12,548 nucleotides of DNA from JBILCM01 sp044353165 (lineage in GTDB: Bacteria > Bacillota > Bacilli > Paenibacillales > YIM-B00363): positions 1 through 12,548 of the forward strand of contig JBILCM010000062.1 of NCBI GenBank assembly GCA_044353165.1. Reading direction: 5' to 3'. The position numbers and the translations under genes were made by a program. Below are positions 1-6,017 of the stretch, piece by piece. The notes beneath the pieces are model-generated. The model ran no database searches. It was not told the DNA's origin and saw nothing but the letters and a program-made list of their open reading frames with translations. How positions within the stretch are numbered: position 1 is the first letter of the stretch; each line of letters opens with the position of its first letter.

Positions 1-598
1 ACGCGAATGAACCATCGATGATGCCTTCAAGCGGGATTTCATCCAACAAACTGAACGGTTGGGGGTCCTGGTAAATTCCATCCGAATGACGATACACATT
101 CACTAATCCATCACTAGGGAAGACGACCCACAGTTCTGGAATGCCGAACGTCTCGTACAGCTTGAACTTTGTCGTCATGTCGTGCCTGTAGGAATGTTGT
201 GAGACGATTTCTACAACCAACTCTGGAAGCCCGTGCGGCTTGGTTCGTTCGGCACGCCGCGACATGGCAGATGCGGATGTCTCGGATGAACGTGCTGAAG
301 GGAGGTGGCGAATGACTGTAATATCCGGCTGAACGATGGAACTTGCACCGTTGAATGCGGCACCGTATCTTGGAAGTCGGAGTTCGAATGGCGCAGGATA
401 CACTTCCATGCGATCATCATCTCCAGTGATCTCTAACAATCTTGCCGTAAATTTGGCTAATACTTTCTGGTGATTGGGCGGAGGTACAGCTTCCATGCGG
501 TATGCTGCGCCATCAATCCATTCCAGCCGAGATTGTTTCGATTGAGCGACATATTCCTGATAATCAAATTCCTGGCCATCCATCATTACCATCGCCAT
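1..598 (-). CDS. Uma2-family putative nuclease (PD-(D/E)XK fold), 3' end cut by window edge
   Basis: The reverse-strand frame is open from ATG at 598 to the left edge, giving 199 visible residues, so only a short C-terminus can be missing (the family is about 180-200 aa). Visible hallmarks of Uma2 (PF05685, often named putative restriction endonuclease) are: RLEWIDGAAYRME near residues 24-36; a PDITVI strand carrying Asp92; LPELVVEIVS with Glu130; a basic helix with Lys144/Lys146; and FGIPELWVVFP around 151-161. Asp92, Glu130 and a downstream Lys match the PD-(D/E)XK nuclease core. The start is uncertain among clustered in-frame ATGs (598, 592, 586, 583); an AAGG ribosome site just upstream suits 598 or 592. 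The gene is divergent from the glycosyltransferase. Uma2 proteins are often multicopy in genomes and their biological role is unclear. The family call is firm, the function is not. Confidence 0.85.
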   Translation of the reverse strand, partial: MAMVMMDGQEFDYQEYVAQSKQSRLEWIDGAAYRMEAVPPPNHQKVLAKFTARLLEITGDDDRMEVYPAPFELRLPRYGAAFNGASSIVQPDITVIRHLPSARSSETSASAMSRRAERTKPHGLPELVVEIVSQHSYRHDMTTKFKLYETFGIPELWVVFPSDGLVNVYRHSDGIYQDPQPFSLLDEIPLEGIIDGSFA

Positions 599-624
599 CA
601 ACACCTTGTTTTCATGGTAATTCA

Positions 625-633
625 AGTATAACA
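625..633 (-). promoter_or_regulatory. Possible extended -10 promoter for the Uma2 gene
   Basis: On the minus strand the sequence reads TGT-TATACT about 27 bp upstream of the Uma2 ATG. This is a five-of-six -10 box with the TGn extension. No convincing -35 box lies 16-18 bp further upstream, so the call rests on the extended -10 alone. Confidence 0.3.
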
Positions 634-685
634 TGCCCGTACTGGGAATGTTGGTTTATTTTTTACGTGAGAGGAAGAGACAAAG

Positions 686-1522
686 ATGACGATCGTATCC
701 ATCATCACCCCCACTTACAATCGGCCAGGCACGTTGGCGGAGTTGTTAGAGTCATTGGCAAGGCAAACATGCAAAGCATTCGAAGTGTTCGTCATCAACG
801 ACGCAGGCGAATCCGTCGAGGCTGTTGTGGCTTTATACCCTGAACTCGATGTTAAGGTAATCAACCAAACAGTGAATGCATATCACGTATGGGCTCGCAA
901 TGCGGCGCTTCCCCACCTTCACGGTACCTACGTGATGCCGATCGATGATGATGATCTCATCTTACCGGATCATATCGAATGCATGGTGCAAGAGATGGAA
1001 AAGACGAAAGCAGATCTCATTTATAGCGATGTGGACATTTTTGACTATGTGACGGTGAATGGGACGCGGGTTCCGGGGGAGCGATTCCTATTTGGCTATG
1101 AACACGACCTTGCGCTGCTGCGAAGATTCAATACGTATGTGGCTTCAGGTTCGATCTATCGCCGGGCGTTGCACGATGAACTCGGGCCCTTCGATGTGGA
1201 GGTTCGCAATTATTGGGATTGGGATTGGATTTTGCGCGTCATCGAGCAAGGCTACCAAGTGCACAAGCTGAATCGAGCCAGTACGCTGTATGCTTTCGCC
1301 AGACGTGGAGGGGATAATCAATCCGGCAACCAAGAGGTGATGCGGGCTTACTTGGACAAGCTGAGCGCGAAGCACGGACTCGGGCATCTGCCCACAAAAA
1401 ACTTCTTCCTGATGTTAGAGGAAGAAGAGATTCGCTCGCGCCGCACAGCATCCGTAACGGTATGGGATGGACAACCCTTCGTGTCGCGCTACGTTTCTAA
1501 CAAGGAGCGGAAGGGCGTATAA
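686..1522 (+). CDS. Family 2 glycosyltransferase (GT-A fold)
   Basis: This 278-aa protein would transfer a sugar from a nucleotide-sugar donor to an unknown acceptor in the cytoplasm. The N-terminus VSIITPTYNRPGTLAELLESL (residues 4-24) is the classic GT2 opening strand and helix. FEVFVINDA (32-40) carries the nucleotide-binding Asp39. YVMPIDDDD (82-90) is the DXD metal and donor site. An acidic-aromatic patch, WDWDW (177-181), sits where GT2 enzymes place the catalytic-base region. No transmembrane segment or signal peptide is apparent, so it is soluble. The start is well set by a GAGAGGAAGAG ribosome site 6-7 bp upstream. The gene stands alone: it is divergent from the Uma2 gene and its last 34 bp overlap the convergent DUF2621 gene. 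Acceptor and pathway (cell-wall polymer, exopolysaccharide or protein glycosylation) cannot be told from context. Confidence 0.9.
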   Translation: MTIVSIITPTYNRPGTLAELLESLARQTCKAFEVFVINDAGESVEAVVALYPELDVKVINQTVNAYHVWARNAALPHLHGTYVMPIDDDDLILPDHIECMVQEMEKTKADLIYSDVDIFDYVTVNGTRVPGERFLFGYEHDLALLRRFNTYVASGSIYRRALHDELGPFDVEVRNYWDWDWILRVIEQGYQVHKLNRASTLYAFARRGGDNQSGNQEVMRAYLDKLSAKHGLGHLPTKNFFLMLEEEEIRSRRTASVTVWDGQPFVSRYVSNKERKGV

Positions 1523-1917
1523 TCGATACCTTCTTCATCGAGGAATTTGCGCAGAAATTTATAATCGCGCCGCGGTGTGGCTAGAATGTAACCCTCGACA
1601 CACAACTCAGGCGTTACTTCGGGCGCACCTCGCTCAATGGTGAGCTGTCCGATCCGCGCTGCGATCGTGTGCTTGGCGATATCGCGGAATGCTGCGGGCA
1701 CGGGCTCAACCAGCCGGTTCAAGAATATTCTGCTCTCTTCGGTCCATAGCGGGCGGCTCGTCTCCACCCAATAATTTTGCCAGTCGAGTGTTGATTTCCC
1801 ATCTTGTTTGGGCAATACCTTGAGAAATTTGCGGAACATGAAGTAACCACCGATCCCCATGAAGCCAATCAACACGAAGACCCATATAAAAATAAACCAT
1901 GCCATGCCTTGACTCAT
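1489..1917 (-). CDS. DUF2621 (YneK-type) single-pass membrane protein
   Basis: The protein has 142 residues. Residues 4-28 form one strongly hydrophobic helix (MAWFIFIWVFVLIGFMGIGG) followed by basic FRKFLK, predicting an N-out, C-in anchor. The rest is a soluble cytoplasmic domain: LDWQNYWVETSRPLWTEES at about 44-62, a middle segment with IAKHTIAARIGQL, and a C-terminal RRDYKFLRKFLDEEGIDYTPF. Length and layout match the DUF2621 family found in Bacillus and Paenibacillus (B. subtilis YneK); no function is established. A GAGGTGAG ribosome site 6-7 bp upstream fixes the ATG at 1917. The 3' end overlaps the convergent glycosyltransferase by 34 bp, with no terminator visible between the two. Family recognition is from memory of the sequence, without a search. 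Confidence 0.85.
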   Translation of the reverse strand: MSQGMAWFIFIWVFVLIGFMGIGGYFMFRKFLKVLPKQDGKSTLDWQNYWVETSRPLWTEESRIFLNRLVEPVPAAFRDIAKHTIAARIGQLTIERGAPEVTPELCVEGYILATPRRDYKFLRKFLDEEGIDYTPFRSLLET

Positions 1918-2118
1918 TCGTGCTCACCTCTGTAATCGCTCATGTGTTGTATAATCGAATCGTATCATTGATAGACAATAGGAAGCAAGCGCAACAGCAG
2001 TCGCCCGGTTGTTCTCCAAATCGCTGACAGGCTGTATTCCCCTTCCTCGGAAAATCAAGTACAATATAGCAGAATAAGCTTTCAGCATGGAAGTAGATGA
2101 AGGGAGATCTCTTTATAT

Positions 2119-3249
2119 ATGAAGAAAATGATTGGGTCGCACGTGTCATTTTCGGATAAAGGGTTGTTGAATGCTGCACAGGAAGCGGTAGGCTACGGCT
2201 CAAGCACGTTCATGATTTATACGGGGGCGCCGCAAAATACGAAGCGCAAGCCGATGGAGGAGCAATTCCTCGATGAAGGCCGTGCGGTCATGCAAGCCCA
2301 TGGGATTGAGCATATCATCGTGCATGCGCCCTACATCATCAATTTGGGATCGTATAAAGAAAGCATTTTTGAGCTGGCGGTCGATTTCCTGCAAGCGGAA
2401 ATTCGGCGGACGCATACGCTCAACGTCAAGCACATTGTGCTGCATCCCGGGGCGTATACGGAGAAGGACCTCGATTATGGGATCGCCCGTATCGCTGAAG
2501 GGCTGAATGAAGTGTTGCGCGGCACATCGGACACCGACGTGTCGATTGCGCTCGAGACGATGGCGGGCAAGGGAACGGAAATTGGCCGCTCCTTCGAAGA
2601 GCTCGCGCGCATTATTGATGGCGTGAAGGATCCCGAGCGCCTGAGCATCTGCTTGGACACGTGCCACGTCCATGATGCGGGGTATGACATCGTCAATGAT
2701 CTCGATGGCGTCTTGGCGCAGTTCGATCGGACGATCGGACTGGAACGCCTCGCTGTCTTGCATCTCAACGACAGCAAAAATCCGCGCGGTGCGGCCAAGG
2801 ACCGCCACGCACCGGTCGGTGCGGGCTGGATCGGCTTCGATGCGATGAAGCGTGTCGTCTCGCACGAGAAGCTCGCGCATCTGCCGATGATCCTGGAGAC
2901 ACCTTGGATCGGTAAGGAGGACAACAAGCAGCGTCCCATGTACCAAGCCGAGATCGCGTTGTTGCTGGGTGAAGATGAACAACGCCTCGGACGCAATTTT
3001 CTTGATGATGTAGAACGGCTGGGACATTATTTCTCAGGAAATCATGTCGACCGACGTGCGTACGTGCTCGACACTTGGGAGACGCTCAAGAATGATGCTA
3101 AAGCACGCAAAGCCGATCCGCGCGAACCGATGGACCGGCTGTATGACCGCATCGCAGAGGACAAGCTGTTCCCCGATTTGAGCGAAGAACAGATCAACCA
3201 TCGGATCACCGCTTGGCTTGCAGGTGTTGGTGTTGCGACCTCATTTTAG
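2119..3249 (+). CDS. nfo: Deoxyribonuclease IV (apurinic/apyrimidinic endonuclease) with C-terminal extension
   Basis: Nfo cuts DNA 5' of abasic sites and removes 3' blocking groups in base-excision repair; in Bacillus it protects spore DNA. It is a TIM barrel with three zinc ions. All nine expected metal ligands are visible: His69 (VHAPY), His109 (VLHPG), Glu146 (ALETMAG), Asp180 and His183 (CLDTCH), His215 (LHLNDSK), Asp228 and His230 (KDRH) and Glu260 (LETP). The N-terminus IGSHVSFSDKGL is typical, supporting the ATG at 2119; a GGGAGA ribosome site lies somewhat far upstream (about 12 bp). At 376 aa it is some 80-90 residues longer than the usual 280-300. The extra part (from about residue 290) is charged and helical, with WETLKNDAKARKADPREPMDRLYD. 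The gene is followed directly by purU, 14 bp from the latter's likely start. Confidence 0.95.
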   Translation: MKKMIGSHVSFSDKGLLNAAQEAVGYGSSTFMIYTGAPQNTKRKPMEEQFLDEGRAVMQAHGIEHIIVHAPYIINLGSYKESIFELAVDFLQAEIRRTHTLNVKHIVLHPGAYTEKDLDYGIARIAEGLNEVLRGTSDTDVSIALETMAGKGTEIGRSFEELARIIDGVKDPERLSICLDTCHVHDAGYDIVNDLDGVLAQFDRTIGLERLAVLHLNDSKNPRGAAKDRHAPVGAGWIGFDAMKRVVSHEKLAHLPMILETPWIGKEDNKQRPMYQAEIALLLGEDEQRLGRNFLDDVERLGHYFSGNHVDRRAYVLDTWETLKNDAKARKADPREPMDRLYDRIAEDKLFPDLSEEQINHRITAWLAGVGVATSF

Positions 3250-3263
3250 ATAGAAAGTGTGGA

Positions 3264-4163
3264 ATGTTCATGTTCAACCCGTTACAACCAGCGAAGCATA
3301 AGATCAGCCCCGACCGGGGTCGATTGCTGATCTATTGCCCGGATGGTCCTGGCATCGTTGCCACCGTCTCGCAATTTCTGTTCGATCACGGCGCGAATAT
3401 TGTGCAATCCGATCAATATTCGATGGACCCGGGGGGCGGTATGTTTTTTATGCGGGTCGAGTTCGATCTCGAAGGATTGGCGGGACGACTCAGTGAGTTG
3501 GAGCATGATTTTGCCGTTGTGGCCGAGCGGTTCCGCATGAATTGCCAGTTTTTCTTGGCCTCGGTCAAGAAGCGAATCGCCATCTTCGTCTCCAAAGAAG
3601 AACATTGTTTACTGGAACTGCTCTGGCTTTGGCAATCCGGTGATTTCTATGCTGACATCGCGGTGGTCCTCAGCAATCACCCGGACATGAAACGGCTAGT
3701 TGAACCGTTCGGCATACCGTATGTACATGTGCCTATTACACCGGAGACAAAGCCTGAAGCGGAACGGCGTCAAGTCGAAGCTGTGGAGCGCTACAATATT
3801 GATCTCATTGTGTTGGCGCGTTATATGCAGATTGTGTCACCGCGTTTCATTGCATCGTATCGTAATCGCATCATTAACATTCACCACTCGTTCTTGCCTG
3901 CATTCATTGGCGGCAATCCTTATAAACAAGCGTATGGCCGAGGGGTGAAAATCATTGGCGCCACGGCGCACTTCGTCACCGAGGAACTCGATGGCGGCCC
4001 GATCATCGAACAGGACGTGCAACGTGTGACCCATCGCGACAACGTCGATGACTTGAAGCGCATCGGTCGCATGATCGAGCGCACCGTGCTTGCCCGTGCC
4101 GTCAAGTGGCATCTCGAAGATCGTCTCCTTGTGCACGAGAACAAAACAGTCGTGTTCAATTAG
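3264..4163 (+). CDS. purU: Formyltetrahydrofolate deformylase
   Basis: PurU hydrolyses 10-formyltetrahydrofolate to tetrahydrofolate and formate, supplying formate for purine synthesis and balancing one-carbon pools. The 299-aa reading has an N-terminal ACT domain (residues about 20-100: RLLIYCPDGPGIVATVSQFL, then ANIVQSDQYSMDP) and a C-terminal formyltransferase-like domain. Its catalytic Asn205 and His207 lie in RIINIHHSFLPAF, and Asp243 in HFVTEELDGGPIIEQ. The end HENKTVVFN is typical. The open frame extends upstream to 3213, overlapping nfo with a Cys-rich segment unlike PurU, so the start is placed at ATG 3264; ATG 3270 is also possible and better spaced from the weak GGA. It follows nfo closely in the same direction, so cotranscription is likely, and a terminator follows at 4256-4300. 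Family and function are very secure. Confidence 0.95.
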   Translation: MFMFNPLQPAKHKISPDRGRLLIYCPDGPGIVATVSQFLFDHGANIVQSDQYSMDPGGGMFFMRVEFDLEGLAGRLSELEHDFAVVAERFRMNCQFFLASVKKRIAIFVSKEEHCLLELLWLWQSGDFYADIAVVLSNHPDMKRLVEPFGIPYVHVPITPETKPEAERRQVEAVERYNIDLIVLARYMQIVSPRFIASYRNRIINIHHSFLPAFIGGNPYKQAYGRGVKIIGATAHFVTEELDGGPIIEQDVQRVTHRDNVDDLKRIGRMIERTVLARAVKWHLEDRLLVHENKTVVFN

Positions 4164-4182
4164 AGGGAACCTCAAGGTGGGT

Positions 4183-4210
4183 GCAATTCGCAAGTCGCAA
4201 TTCGCAAGTC
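4183..4210. repeat. Perfect 14-bp tandem duplication
   Basis: GCAATTCGCAAGTC occurs twice in a row immediately downstream of purU. It lies between the purU stop and the terminator hairpin and appears non-coding. A simple slippage duplication is the likely origin. Confidence 0.8.
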
Positions 4211-4255
4211 GCTTGCAGAGTTTCACCTCAACGTGATATAGTTTTAGCCAAGAAT

Positions 4256-4300
4256 GAAGCACATTCTTCCTGTACCGACGGGAGGACGTGCTTCTTTTTG
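4256..4300 (+). terminator. Rho-independent terminator after purU
   Basis: GAAGCAC (4256-4262) pairs perfectly with GTGCTTC (4288-4294), and the 3' arm runs into TTTTTG then TTTTT. An inner pair TCCT/AGGA (4268-4271 with 4283-4286) extends the fold across the loop. It lies about 90 bp after the purU stop and about 60 bp before the Rpn gene, so it separates the two transcripts. Confidence 0.7.
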
Positions 4301-4363
4301 TTTTTCCTGATGGGATGGGAATGATTGTCTTCATCATACAAATTTCGGATGGAGCGTGTTATA

Positions 4364-5266
4364 ATGAAGCAAGTGCGTCGCATGAATCCAAAGAATGATT
4401 TCATTTTCCAGAAGTTGTTCGGTGAAGAGGAATCCAGAAGTAGCTTAATGAGTTTATTGAATGCAATCCTTGGGCTTGAAGGGGAGAAACGCATTCGCAA
4501 TTTGCAAGTGAAGGAGAATAAATGGCTTCCCAAGAGGATGATCGATGACAAGGTAGGACAATTGGACATATTCGCTGAGTCTGACGATCATGTGTTATAT
4601 GACATCGAGATGCAACTGACCGACCAACGAAATATGGCGCGGCGATCTCTCTTCTATATGAGTAAGATGTACATTGGCTCCATAAAGCAGGGAGAAGATT
4701 ACAGCAAGCTCAAGCGTACAGTCACCATTAATTTATTAGATTTCAAGCTGTTCCAGGATCACGAGATGTTCCATACCACGTTTCACCTTTACGAAGATCA
4801 TGATAAGAGTTTGCAGTTGACCGATGCCTTTGAAGTACACTTTCTTGAACTACCCAAGTTTGAGGGGATGGTGAAAAATTTGAGTAATCCACTACACCGT
4901 TATCTGATGTATTTGAGCGAGAATCTTCCAGAGTCTGAGCGTCAAGCGCTGATTGAGACGGACCCAGATTTAAAGAGAACGGAGGAGCTCTTGCTTAAGT
5001 TAAGCGCGGATGAAGAGACGTATCAGCGATATGAAGCCCGCGAATTTGAGCTACTTGAGCGAAATAGCTTCATTGCGGATGGGATCGCGAAGGGTATGGA
5101 ACTAGGCAGAGAAGAAGGCAGAGAAGAAGGCAGAGAAGAAGGCGTCCACCGCCGAAATAAAGAAATCGTCCTTAATATGATACAGAAAGGCTTTGCGACC
5201 GAACTTATTATTGAAGTGACGGGAATGTCGAAGGAAGAAATTGAGCGAATTCGCACGATAGAATGA
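4364..5266 (+). CDS. Rpn-family recombination-promoting nuclease (PD-(D/E)XK transposase-like)
   Basis: The 300-aa product opens with MNPKNDFIFQKLFGEEES, the signature of the Rpn/TIGR01784 family (putative transposase, YhgA-like). The nuclease core is visible as GQLDIF with Asp68 and YDIEMQ with Glu82-Gln84, followed by LFYMSKMYIGSIKQGEDY. E. coli members are DNA nucleases that raise recombination and have been linked to phage defence. Residues 245-260 hold a GREE repeat encoded by a perfect 12-bp tandem repeat. The C-terminal part, VLNMIQKGFATELIIEVTGMSKEEIERI, is the usual small helical domain. The open frame goes back to TTG 4325, but ATG 4364 has a GGATGGAG ribosome site 9 bp upstream and gives the standard N-terminus; ATG 4382 is a shorter option. 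The gene is flanked by terminators, so it is monocistronic. An in-frame internal ATG at 5096 is discussed in the findings. Confidence 0.88.
   Translation: MKQVRRMNPKNDFIFQKLFGEEESRSSLMSLLNAILGLEGEKRIRNLQVKENKWLPKRMIDDKVGQLDIFAESDDHVLYDIEMQLTDQRNMARRSLFYMSKMYIGSIKQGEDYSKLKRTVTINLLDFKLFQDHEMFHTTFHLYEDHDKSLQLTDAFEVHFLELPKFEGMVKNLSNPLHRYLMYLSENLPESERQALIETDPDLKRTEELLLKLSADEETYQRYEAREFELLERNSFIADGIAKGMELGREEGREEGREEGVHRRNKEIVLNMIQKGFATELIIEVTGMSKEEIERIRTIE
5105..5143 (+). repeat. 12-bp in-frame tandem repeat (three units) in the Rpn gene
   Basis: GGCAGAGAAGAA is repeated three times perfectly (5105-5116, 5117-5128, 5129-5140), followed by GGC. It encodes (GREE)3-G in the hinge before the C-terminal helices. 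Because the unit is four codons, gain or loss of units changes linker length without a frameshift. Confidence 0.95.
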
Positions 5267-5279
5267 ATTAATTTGTGGG

Positions 5280-5304
5280 AGAGGAAGCGTGGCTCCTCTT
5301 TTTT
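5280..5304 (+). terminator. Rho-independent terminator of the Rpn gene
   Basis: AGAGGA (5280-5285) pairs with TCCTCT (5294-5299) around an 8-nt loop, and the 3' arm merges into six T residues (5299-5304). It starts 14 bp after the Rpn stop codon. Confidence 0.85.
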
Positions 5305-5353
5305 GTCTAAAAATCTTCCTTCGAACGTACAATCGCTGACAGACTGTTGTCGC

Positions 5354-5520
5354 ATGTTCATTTTCTGAACATTCGCACCGACTGCGACACGCACATGTTC
5401 ATTTTTTGAACATACGCCCGTCACCCCGCGCTAACGTGTCTCCCCACGGCCTCCCGTATGATCAGTTTCTGAACATACGCCCACACATCTCGCCGCATCC
5501 TCGCCGACCACGTCGCACAA
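5354..5520. repeat. Copy A of a 167-bp tandem repeat carrying three fold-back palindromes
   Basis: Three 19-bp palindromes of the form ATGTTCA-N5-TGAACAT lie here. P1 (5354-5372, loop TTTTC) and P2 (5395-5413, loop TTTTT) are perfect in the arms. P3 (5458-5476, loop GTTTC) has one mismatch and flanking GT/AC that lengthen the arms to 9 bp. Starts are 41 and 63 bp apart. The DNA between them is GC-rich and shows no coding sign. The whole block is duplicated directly downstream at an exact offset of 167 bp. No gene is recognised in 5305-5846 apart from these repeats. Confidence 0.85.
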
Positions 5521-5645
5521 ATGTTCATTTTCTGAACATTCGCACCGACTGCGACACGCGCATGTTCATTTTTTGATCATTCGCTCGTCATCTCGCGCTA
5601 CCGTGGCTCCCCGCGGACTATCGTATGTTCAGAAACTGACGATAC
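5521..5645. repeat. Copy B (partial) of the 167-bp palindrome-bearing tandem repeat
   Basis: Palindromes P4 (5521-5539, loop TTTTC, perfect), P5 (5562-5580, loop TTTTT, one arm change to TGATCAT) and P6 (5625-5645, loop GAAAC, right arm degraded) sit exactly 167 bp after P1, P2 and P3. The first 39 bp of copies A and B are identical. Divergence grows toward the right end, where similarity stops near 5645. P6 has the complement of the P3 loop (GAAAC against GTTTC), as if that element had been inverted or converted. Confidence 0.8.
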
Positions 5646-5655
5646 GTATGGTGCA

Positions 5656-5706
5656 GGTTCGCGGAAACAGGTTCGCGGGAACGGGTTCGCGGGTGCAGGT
5701 TCGTGA
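5656..5706 (+). repeat. Four 14-bp-spaced GGTTCGCGG repeats
   Basis: GGTTCGCGG occurs at 5656, 5670 and 5684, and a variant GGTTCGTGA at 5698, with an exact 14-bp period. It directly follows the palindrome array. A 69-codon open frame runs through it, but it has no ribosome site and low-complexity composition, so the block is treated as non-coding repeat DNA. Confidence 0.8.
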
Positions 5707-5846
5707 GCGAAGGTGCGGTCGGTTACATTGCGGCAGGGTTGACGATGAAGAGATTTCTATGTCGGCAGCTCAGCTGACATGAGATGCGAGGGCGCGGACC
5801 GACCGTCATATCGAAATGCTTCTAGATTTGCAGGGAGGAAACTTGT

Positions 5847-6002
5847 ATGATGAAGGAAACTTGTAACCAAATAGTTCATGGCGAAACCAACCAAGATGAT
5901 ACAGTTCATGGTGTTGCAGTCGATGACGTTGCATTCTCTGACGTTGCAGTCGATAACAATACAGTCAGGGAAGGATTCGAAATTTGTGGTTGTACCATGT
6001 GA
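5847..6002 (+). CDS. Small ORF (51 aa) of unknown function just upstream of the DUF4153 gene
   Basis: A GGGAGGA ribosome site stands 7 bp before tandem ATGs at 5847 and 5850, which is as good a start signal as any in the window. The product begins MMKETCNQIVHGE, has an acidic, valine-rich middle with repeated units (VAVDDVAF, then DVAVDN) and ends in CGCTM with three Cys overall. No transmembrane segment or signal peptide is visible. It ends 15 bp before the GTG start of DUF4153, whose GGAGGTG ribosome site follows the stop, so the two could be translated from one mRNA. The start region sits on a direct repeat (AGGAAACTTGTA at 5836 and 5854). It could be a leader peptide, a small partner protein or an artefact. 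No family is recognised. Confidence 0.4.
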   Translation: MMKETCNQIVHGETNQDDTVHGVAVDDVAFSDVAVDNNTVREGFEICGCTM

Positions 6003-6017
6003 TCTGGAGGTGTCCGT

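Noticed and set aside
211..420. 69-aa minus-strand ORF in the first 600 bp
   Set aside because: A different minus-strand frame encodes the Uma2 protein across the same bases; this one is its shadow.
2200..3027. 275-aa open frame antisense to nfo, plus a 173-aa one at 2475-2996
   Set aside because: Both are shadows of the strongly supported nfo frame, with no ribosome site and no recognisable domain.
3213..3263. Upstream extension of purU
   Set aside because: It overlaps nfo and encodes a Cys-rich stretch (MACRCWCC) unlike PurU N-termini; ATGs at 3264 and 3270 fit the family.
3837..4337. 166-aa antisense ORF over the purU 3' end and terminator
   Set aside because: It reads through the purU terminator hairpin in reverse and matches no family; it is a shadow of purU.
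5354..5645. CRISPR array
   Set aside because: The repeats are short inverted palindromes at uneven spacing, and the spacers themselves are duplicated as part of a 167-bp tandem repeat. No cas gene is nearby.
5354..5645. LexA/DinR (SOS) boxes
   Set aside because: The Bacilli box is GAAC-N4-GTTC. Here the half sites are in reverse order with a wider gap (GTTC-N7-GAAC).
5573..5782. 69-codon ORF over the 14-bp repeats
   Set aside because: It starts inside a palindrome, has no ribosome site and its sequence is dictated by the repeats.
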